A program made the position numbers and the translations under genes. DNA of 5,453 nucleotides from an uncultured Verrucomicrobium sp. (lineage in GTDB: Bacteria; Verrucomicrobiota; Verrucomicrobiia; Methylacidiphilales; GAS474), in the NCBI GenBank assembly GCA_903889845.1, contig CAISZB010000385.1, forward strand, positions 1 to 5,453, read 5' to 3'. Within the stretch, counting starts at the first letter, position 1; every line of letters starts with the position of its first letter. Under the pieces are notes generated by a model. It made no database searches, had not been told where the DNA came from, and saw only the letters and a program-made list of their open reading frames with translations. Shown in pieces: positions 1-5,453 of this stretch.

Positions 1-25
1 AGCTATACAGGGAAGCGAAGCGATT

Positions 26-49
26 GTACCCTGCCCCGAAGGGCCGTAC
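26..49 (-). terminator. Possible hairpin terminator after the histidine kinase gene
   Basis: About 20 nt after the kinase stop codon the minus strand can form GTAC-g-GCCC-TTCG-GGGC-agg-GTAC. This is a 4-bp GC stem capped by a stable C(UUCG)G tetraloop, plus an outer 4-bp GTAC/GTAC stem separated by small asymmetric bulges. No run of U follows (the next bases are AATCGCTTCG), so it is not a classical intrinsic terminator. It could mark the 3' end of the signalling operon or protect the transcript end. Bases 1-68 hold nothing else recognisable. Confidence 0.3.
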
Positions 50-68
50 CCATAACTTCGCGTTCCCC

Positions 69-1213
<1,145 letters not shown>

Positions 1214-1217
<4 letters not shown>

Positions 1218-1840
1218 GGGGCGCCCCGGAGGATCACTTCGAGTTCCTGCGAGAGAGACCGGAGGTTGTTGTCCTCCAGGAGGAGGAGGAAGTAGCTCTG
1301 GACGTTGCTGTCGTTGATCGAAAGGGTGGAGCGGAGGACGAGGAGCTCCGAGCATTTCGTCGAGACGAGGTCGGAAATCAGTTCCCCGACGGCGGTGGCG
1401 CCGCAGAGGTCGAGCTTCGGGATGTCGTAGGAAACTGTCGCCTTGAAGTGGGTCGCGAGGGTGCCGACGATGCTCCCGATCATGATGTTGCCCAGCTCGA
1501 TGATCGCGGCCTGGTCGGTCTCGTCGAAGGCGTCGCCGCTCTCGTCGGTCTTTTCCAGGAGGAGCTGCGCGATCCGCGTCGCCCCGGCCTTGCTCAGGAC
1601 GACGACGGCCTGCCCGTGCATCCCGCCCTTCACCGCCTGGCTGACGCGGAGTGTGGGGCCGGCCTCGATGGAGAGGCAGACCGTCCGGTTCTGGACGGAG
1701 AAGACCTCCATCGAGGGGGCCGAGATCTTGACCTCCCGCTCGGCCAGGGCCGACATGGCCGCTGCGGCCCGGCCCAAGCCCATCGTCGCCAGCTCGATGA
1801 AGAGGTCGGCCAGTTCGGGGTTGAGCTGCAGGTCGGGCAT
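1214..1840 (-). CDS. CheC/CheX-family CheY-P phosphatase-like protein
   Basis: This 208-residue protein matches the CheC family, cytoplasmic phosphatases that remove phosphate from CheY-P using Glu and Asn of the motif ExxN(x22)P. The two pseudo-repeated halves are visible. The C-terminal site is complete: Glu115, Asn118 in IIELGNIMIGS, and Pro141. The N-terminal site keeps Asp12, Glu16 and Pro42 with the right spacing but has Thr19 where Asn is expected (FIELATMGLG), so it is probably inactive or weak. Length is close to CheC (about 205 residues). The gene sits 15 bp after the receiver gene and its stop overlaps the kinase start, which implies co-transcription and translational coupling. Its presumed substrate is the neighbouring CheY-like receiver. 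No Shine-Dalgarno site precedes the ATG; the upstream bases are pyrimidine-rich (CCTTTTTTTC). Family assignment comes from the motif pair and context; whether CheC or CheX is the better name cannot be settled here. Confidence 0.82.
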
Positions 1841-1855
1841 GAAAAAAAGGCGGGT

Positions 1856-2212
1856 TTACAAGGAAAGCGCCTGAGCCAGCAGCGGCCCTTTTTCCTTCGT
1901 GAAGGGCTTCTCGATGAACGTGGCGCCGAGGGCGGCGCAGCGCTGCCGGGTCGAGGTCTGGACGTCGGAGGTGATGGCGATGATCGTCGTCGGGATGCCG
2001 GTCGCCCGGACCTTCTCGATCAGTTCGAGGCCCTGGATCTTCGGCATGACGATATCGACGGTCATCGCGTCGGGCTTCTCCTCGGTGAAACGCCCGAGGG
2101 CTTCCTCTCCGTCACCGAAGGGGATCAACGTCGCGTCGGGGACGATTTCGCGGAGGACGCTCATGATGGCCTTGCGGGAGAAGGAGGAGTCGTCGATGAC
2201 AAAGATTTTCAT
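1856..2212 (-). CDS. Single-domain CheY-like response regulator
   Basis: This 118-residue protein is a lone receiver domain and first gene of the signalling operon. The phosphorylation site and its pocket are intact: acidic pair Asp7-Asp8 in VIDDSSFSRK, phosphoacceptor Asp53 in VDIVMPK, Thr81 in AITSD, Lys102 in EKPF, and aromatic Phe99 at the position of CheY Tyr106. No output domain follows, so it must act by protein-protein contact, as CheY does, or serve as a phosphate carrier. Likely donor is the histidine kinase and likely phosphatase the CheC-like protein of the same operon. The ATG at 2212 starts exactly at the first strand of the receiver fold. A longer reading frame up to 2389 would add 59 residues without domain character, crossing the promoter region and overlapping the rph start by two bases, so I rejected it. 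No Shine-Dalgarno site is visible; the bases before ATG are CCCTCTTT. Confidence 0.93.
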   Translation of the reverse strand: MKIFVIDDSSFSRKAIMSVLREIVPDATLIPFGDGEEALGRFTEEKPDAMTVDIVMPKIQGLELIEKVRATGIPTTIIAITSDVQTSTRQRCAALGATFIEKPFTKEKGPLLAQALSL

Positions 2213-2248
2213 AAAGAGGGAAGGTCGAGATCGTTCCCCCGGCTTCCG

Positions 2249-2254
2249 ATTGTA
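2249..2254 (-). promoter_or_regulatory. Possible -10 element for the signalling operon
   Basis: On the minus strand TACAAT, five of six bases matching the sigma-70 -10 consensus, lies about 37 bp before the receiver ATG. A TTGAAA (2283-2278) lies upstream, but the 23-bp spacing is too long for a standard -35, so another sigma factor or an activator may be involved. This is a sequence match only. Confidence 0.3.
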
Positions 2255-2347
2255 AGGAAAGAAGCTCCCCGACTGCGTTTCAAAGAAATCAACGAATCCG
2301 CCCAGGGTCAAGGCTTGTTTTTTTGTAAAACATTCTGAAACCGCGCC

Positions 2348-2376
2348 TTGTCGGATGGGAAAAGGGGCTCTACACA
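2348..2376 (+). promoter_or_regulatory. Possible promoter for rph
   Basis: TTGTCG (2348-2353) and TACACA (2371-2376) are separated by 17 bp, correct for sigma-70 spacing, though matches are only four and three of six. An AT-rich stretch with a T7 run (2318-2340) lies just upstream, where an UP element would sit. Transcription from here would begin around 2383, leaving almost no leader, which would fit the lack of a Shine-Dalgarno site before the rph ATG. An alternative -10, CACAAT at 2373-2378, has wider spacing. Confidence 0.28.
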
Positions 2377-2387
2377 ATAAACCCTCC

Positions 2388-3122
2388 ATGTCTGTCCGTC
2401 ACGATGGCCGCTCTGCGGATGAGATCCGGCCCTACAGTTTTACCCCCGATTTTGCCCGGAACGCCACCGGGTCGGTCCTGGCCGTTTGCGGCCGGACGCA
2501 GGTGATCTGCGCCGCCACGATCCAGGAGGAGGTCCCCCGCTGGATGAAGGTGCAGGGCGTCACCGGCGGCTGGATCACGGCCGAATATTCGATGCTCCCC
2601 TACTCGACCCTCGACCGGAAGCCCCGGGACATCTCCAAGGGTCGCCTCGACGGGCGGAGTGTCGAGATCCAGCGCCTGATCGGTCGCGCCATGCGGGCCG
2701 TGGTCGATCTCGACAAGCTCGGTCAGCGGACGCTGACGATCGATTGCGACGTCCTCCGGGCCGATGGCGGTACCCGGACGACGGCGATTACCGGGGCCTA
2801 CATCGCCGTGGCCCGAGCGATCCGCCGCCTCCAGTCGGAGGGGACCCTCAAGGAAACGGTGAACCCGATCAAGACGCAGGTCGCCGCCGTCAGCGTCGGC
2901 GTCGTCGGGGGGCGCGTTCTCGTCGACCTCGACTACGAGGAGGACCGCAGCGCCGCCGTCGATGCCAACGTGGTGATGACGTCGGAAGGGAAATTCGTCG
3001 AAATGCAGGCGGCGGGCGAGGAGAGTGTCTTTTCCCAGGAGGAACTGCTGGGCCTCGTCGATGGTGCCCGGAACGCCCTCGGCAAACTCTTCGAGTTGCA
3101 GCGGGAAGCCGTTCTCTACTAA
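2388..3122 (+). CDS. rph: Ribonuclease PH
   Basis: RNase PH is a phosphate-dependent 3' exoribonuclease that trims nucleotides downstream of the tRNA CCA end, working in the cytoplasm as a hexameric ring. The 244-residue product matches the usual length (about 238-245) and is colinear with the family. It starts MSVRHDGRSADEIRP, has the substrate-binding Arg90 (RLDGRSVEIQRLIGRA) and phosphate-binding Arg130 in GGTRTTAITG. The catalytic aspartates are at Asp180 and Asp186 in DLDYEEDRSAAVDAN, and the typical end region EMQAAGEESVFSQEELL is present. The ATG at 2388 gives the standard N-terminus; an in-frame ATG at 2355 would add 11 unusual residues. No clear Shine-Dalgarno site precedes it (AATAAACCCTCC). 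It is divergent from the signalling operon and 26 bp upstream of the acyl-ACP synthetase gene on the same strand, so the two are probably co-transcribed. Nothing looks truncated or degenerate. Confidence 0.97.
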   Translation: MSVRHDGRSADEIRPYSFTPDFARNATGSVLAVCGRTQVICAATIQEEVPRWMKVQGVTGGWITAEYSMLPYSTLDRKPRDISKGRLDGRSVEIQRLIGRAMRAVVDLDKLGQRTLTIDCDVLRADGGTRTTAITGAYIAVARAIRRLQSEGTLKETVNPIKTQVAAVSVGVVGGRVLVDLDYEEDRSAAVDANVVMTSEGKFVEMQAAGEESVFSQEELLGLVDGARNALGKLFELQREAVLY

Positions 3123-3136
3123 CTTAAGACTCAACT

Positions 3137-3141
3137 AGGAG
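3137..3141 (+). promoter_or_regulatory. Shine-Dalgarno site of the acyl-ACP synthetase gene
   Basis: AGGAG lies 7 nt before the GTG at 3149, in the 26-bp gap after the rph stop. It decides the GTG start and is the only strong ribosome binding site in the window. Confidence 0.8.
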
Positions 3142-3148
3142 CCGCCCC

Positions 3149-5221
3149 GTGCCTTTTGCCATTTCCCGCATCGAGGGCGAGAGCCGGATCGCCCCCACGG
3201 GTCCCGCCCTCATCCTGCTCCACAGCTGGGCCGACTTCGATCCGCAGAGCATTTCTCTGCTCGGCGGGCGCGTCGCCCGGTCCCTGTCCGGTCTGGGGAA
3301 TCCCGCCCTTTCCGAGGCGCAGACCCTGATCCAGGAGGGGAATCTTCTCCTCCTCCGTGCCGACAACCGGGAAGAGTTCGGGCCCGGCATCGGGGCGCTG
3401 AACCCTCTCGTCGTCGCCCTTGCGGCGGGGCGGAAGGGGAAATCGTTCCCGATCTTCCCCGCCATCGCCGATCCCGAGACACGGACGCTCCACCTCGGCC
3501 CCGCCTTCGACTCGTGGGGCCTCGACCCCGACGCCCTCCGCCTCGCGGTCTATGACCTCAGTGCCGAGGTCTTCCGCCGCCGCCCCTCCCTGGGGCGCCA
3601 CCTCGGTTACGCCTCCCTGCTGGGATTGAAGCGGGAATGGTTCCGCCCCGTCTTCATCGACGGGTTCCAGGACGGGCGGACCCTCAACGGCGGGATGCTC
3701 TTTGCCGCCGCCTGGGAACTCTCCGGGTGGCTGCGGCGGAACGTGCCGGAAAAGCGGATCGGCCTCGTCCTGCCGCCCGGCCTCGGCGCGGCGGTGGCCA
3801 ACCTCGCCTGCCTGATCGCCGACAAGTCGCCCGTGAACCTGAACTTCACGGCGGGTCGCGCGGCGAACGAGGCCGCCCTCGCCAAGGGCGGGATCGCCAC
3901 CGTCCTCAGTGCCGAGGCGATGAAGGCCAAGGCGAAGGATTTCCCCTGGCCCGAGGCCCCGCGTTCCTTGAACCCGAATCAGGCCCACGTGAGCGGCACA
4001 GTCGACCTCCGCGTCCTCCTCACGAGCCTGCCGAAGTGGCGCATCGTCCTCCGCCACCTCGTCGGCACGATCCTGCCCGCCCCGGTCCTCCGCCTCCTGG
4101 CCCGGATTCCGAAGGAAGGCGGGGACGTCGAGGCGGCGCTCCTCTTCACCAGCGGTTCCGCCGGGGAGCCGAAGGGCGTCGTCCTCACGCACCGGAACAT
4201 CCTGGGGAACACGGCCCAGACCGACGCCGTCCTGGCGCGCGTCCCGATCCGCAACCTGCTTGCCTGCCTTCCCATCTTCCACAGTTTCGGCTGCACCGTC
4301 ACCTTCTGGTGGCCGATTCTGGGCGGGCCGCAGGGGGTCTCCCACGTCAGTCCGATGGAGACGACGAAGCTCTCCGAGCTGATTGAGAAGTATCAGGTCG
4401 GCCTCCTCCTCAACACGCCGACGTTCCTCCGCTCCTTCCTGCGGCGGGCGACGGTGGAGTCGCTCTCCTCCCTGAAGCTCGTCGTCACCGGGGCGGAGAA
4501 GCTGCCGCCCGCGCTCCGTGCCGACTTCGAGGCGAAGTTCGGCATCCCCGTCTGCGAGGGCTACGGCATGACCGAGGCGACTCCGGTCGTCGCAGTGAAC
4601 CTCGTCGATTTCCGCAAGACGCCGTCGGAGCCCGGCTACGAGGAGCCCCGCCGCCACGGCAGCGTCGGCCGCCTTATCCCCGGGATGAGCGTCCGCATCC
4701 GCCATCCCGAGACCGGGGCCGACCAGCCCCCGAATGAAACCGGCATGATCTGGCTGCGCGGAGTGAACATCTTTCCCGGCTACCTCAACGATCCCCACCT
4801 CACCGCGCAGGTCCTCCGTCACGGCTGGTACCAGACGGGCGACCTGGGGCGGTTGGACGCCGACGGGTTCCTCTTCATCGAGGGGCGGCTCTCCCGCTTC
4901 TCGAAGCTGGGCGGGGAGATGGTCCCCCACGGGACGATCGAGGAGAAGATCGTCGAGCTCTTCCCGGAACTCTTTTCCGAGGAGGCCGTCGAGGCGGGCC
5001 AGGTTCCCGTCGTCGTCGGCGTTGAAAGGAAGGAGCATGGGGAGGAACTCGTCCTCCTCACCCCGGTGCCGATCGAGTGGGGCGCTCTCCATTCCCGCCT
5101 CCACAGTGCGGGCCTGCCGAATCTTTGGGTTCCCCGCCGGATCATCGTCGTCGCGGAAATTCCCCGCCTGGGAACGGGCAAGGTCGATCTCAAGGCCTGC
5201 GCCGGGTTGGCGCAGGGATAG
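3149..5221 (+). CDS. aas: Aas-like acyl-ACP synthetase with degenerate acyltransferase domain
   Basis: This 690-residue protein is colinear with Aas, which in E. coli joins a lysophospholipid acyltransferase to an acyl-ACP synthetase and recycles lysophospholipid and fatty acids at the inner membrane. The adenylation half (about 170-690) is intact: P-loop TSGSAGEPKG at 334-343, PIFHSFG at 375-381, GYGMTEATP at 471-479, TGD at 563-565, hinge region GRLSRFSKLGGE at 579-590, and catalytic Lys678 in GTGK. It should activate a fatty acid with ATP and load it on ACP (or another thiol carrier). The first 150 or so residues follow the acyltransferase fold outline but are short and lack its catalytic motifs: HSWADFD (25-31) replaces HX4D, and LLRADNR (68-74) stands where FPEGR is expected. 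FPIFPAI and LHLGPAF still resemble the later strands. Acyltransferase activity is therefore doubtful. No clear membrane segment was seen. The GTG start is fixed by AGGAG 7 nt upstream. Alternative: a long-chain acyl-CoA synthetase; Aas likeness favours ACP. Confidence 0.88.
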   Translation: MPFAISRIEGESRIAPTGPALILLHSWADFDPQSISLLGGRVARSLSGLGNPALSEAQTLIQEGNLLLLRADNREEFGPGIGALNPLVVALAAGRKGKSFPIFPAIADPETRTLHLGPAFDSWGLDPDALRLAVYDLSAEVFRRRPSLGRHLGYASLLGLKREWFRPVFIDGFQDGRTLNGGMLFAAAWELSGWLRRNVPEKRIGLVLPPGLGAAVANLACLIADKSPVNLNFTAGRAANEAALAKGGIATVLSAEAMKAKAKDFPWPEAPRSLNPNQAHVSGTVDLRVLLTSLPKWRIVLRHLVGTILPAPVLRLLARIPKEGGDVEAALLFTSGSAGEPKGVVLTHRNILGNTAQTDAVLARVPIRNLLACLPIFHSFGCTVTFWWPILGGPQGVSHVSPMETTKLSELIEKYQVGLLLNTPTFLRSFLRRATVESLSSLKLVVTGAEKLPPALRADFEAKFGIPVCEGYGMTEATPVVAVNLVDFRKTPSEPGYEEPRRHGSVGRLIPGMSVRIRHPETGADQPPNETGMIWLRGVNIFPGYLNDPHLTAQVLRHGWYQTGDLGRLDADGFLFIEGRLSRFSKLGGEMVPHGTIEEKIVELFPELFSEEAVEAGQVPVVVGVERKEHGEELVLLTPVPIEWGALHSRLHSAGLPNLWVPRRIIVVAEIPRLGTGKVDLKACAGLAQG

Positions 5222-5236
5222 GGGGGCGGCCCTTTC

Positions 5237-5254
5237 GGCTTCGGTTCCGAAGCT
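5237..5254 (+). terminator. Hairpin after the acyl-ACP synthetase gene, possible terminator
   Basis: GCTTCGG (5238-5244) and CCGAAGC (5247-5253) form a perfect inverted repeat 16 nt after the stop codon, realistically a 6-bp stem with GTTC loop plus an outer G-T pair. It is followed by TCCCCTATG, not a U run, so termination would be weak. It could equally be a processing or stabilising hairpin, or part of the leader of the RNA structure that follows. Confidence 0.35.
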
Positions 5255-5279
5255 TCCCCTATGTGATTCCTCCCATAGA

Positions 5280-5420
5280 GGTTAGATGCAGCGGAGTAAA
5301 ACTCTCCTTGGGAGAATGGCCTTTAGCTGTGGATGCCCTCTCCCGTTGGCATACGCTGACGGGGAGGTTCAAGGAGACTGCCTGCGCGATAGCTCAATCC
5401 ACCCAAAGGGGAAACTAACT
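5280..5420 (+). ncRNA. Unassigned structured RNA or 5' leader element
   Basis: This non-coding stretch can fold into nested helices. The outer one is GGTTAG (5280-5285) with CTAACT (5415-5420). Next come CCTTT (5320-5324) with AAAGG (5405-5409), and GTGGAT (5329-5334) with ATCCAC (5397-5402), separated only by agct/cc. Inside is a 13-bp hairpin, 5337-5350 with 5355-5367, loop ATAC, one bulged T and two G-U pairs. On the 5' strand TCTCC-TTG-GGAGA (5303-5315) competes with GGAGT/ACTCTCC (5293-5307). CTGCC (5378-5382) can pair with GGCAG (5421-5425) beyond the outer helix, giving a pseudoknot. Such layout suggests a riboswitch-like leader of a gene beyond the window, or a free small RNA. The stretch TTCAAGGAGACTGCCT vaguely recalls both the 3' part of 6S RNA and, with gaps, the B12 box, but the other hallmarks of either are missing. 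The strand is inferred from the G-U pairs and neighbouring gene direction. Helices were found by eye, not by energy calculation. Confidence 0.42.
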
Positions 5421-5424
5421 GGCA

Positions 5425-5448
5425 GGGCCGGGAGGCAACCGAACGCCC
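5425..5448 (+). terminator. 3' hairpin, possible terminator or expression platform
   Basis: GGGC-CGG (5425-5431) can pair with CCG (5439-5441) and GCCC (5445-5448) across a seven-base loop and a three-base bulge, followed by CTTTG at the window edge. Any U tract would lie outside the window. Base 5425 is also needed for the possible pseudoknot of the preceding RNA, so the two structures may compete. Evidence is weak. Confidence 0.2.
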
Positions 5449-5453
5449 CTTTG

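Noticed and set aside
1218..1355. N-terminal extension of the histidine kinase to an upstream ATG
   Set aside because: It would overlap the CheC-like gene by about 140 bp and add a proline-rich segment without domain character. The GTGA overlap start is the standard arrangement for coupled genes.
3131..5104. A 657-codon open frame on the minus strand opposite the aas-like gene
   Set aside because: It is a by-product of GC-rich codon use in the real gene. The product is low-complexity, rich in Glu, Gly, Asp and Arg, with no recognisable domain, while the plus strand carries all the adenylation motifs.
5259..5278. CTATG/CATAG inverted repeat just before the structured RNA
   Set aside because: It is only 5 bp with a 10-base loop, short enough to occur by chance, and has no clear partner role, so it is not listed as a separate feature.
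5384..5405. tRNA-like string GCGCGATAGCTCAATCC
   Set aside because: It recalls a D-arm, but there is no matching acceptor stem, anticodon arm or T-arm at the right distances.
5425..5448. GGCAACC-like motif suggesting a SAM-type riboswitch
   Set aside because: Only GGCAACCG is shared; the surrounding conserved core and helices of that family are not present.

Overview
The window is compact, GC-rich bacterial chromosome with two divergent gene blocks and a likely structured RNA at the right end. Nothing in it identifies the phylum securely. The high GC, dense packing, weak or absent Shine-Dalgarno sites and an Aas-like protein with a degraded acyltransferase domain would fit a Verrucomicrobiota-type organism, but this is a guess. 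No mobile element, CRISPR array, tRNA or rRNA was seen.

Left block (minus strand, read from 2212 down to 69): a three-gene signalling operon. It runs from a single-domain CheY-like receiver, through a CheC-family phosphatase 15 bp later, to a soluble PAS histidine kinase whose GTG start overlaps the phosphatase stop codon by 4 nt. Kinase, carrier and phosphatase thus form a complete phosphorylation and dephosphorylation loop. There is no DNA-binding output, receptor, CheW or CheA in view. Bases 1-68 hold only a possible hairpin after the kinase.

Centre (2213-2387): a 175-bp divergent intergenic region, relatively AT-rich, with weak promoter-like elements facing both ways.

Right block (plus strand): rph, encoding RNase PH with its phosphate-binding and catalytic residues intact, then after 26 bp and a good AGGAG site a 690-residue protein. 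That protein matches the layout of Aas: a lysophospholipid acyltransferase-like N-terminus followed by an acyl-ACP synthetase (AMP-forming adenylation domain). The adenylation motifs are intact, but the acyltransferase part has lost its HX4D and FPEG motifs, so it is probably a ligase with a catalytically dead appendage.

Right end (5222-5453): no convincing coding sequence. A 7-bp inverted repeat follows the ligase stop. Bases about 5280-5420 can then fold into several nested helices, including a 13-bp hairpin, with a possible pseudoknot and a further 3' hairpin reaching almost to the window edge. I could not assign this to a known RNA family. It is the most interesting unexplained part of the window.
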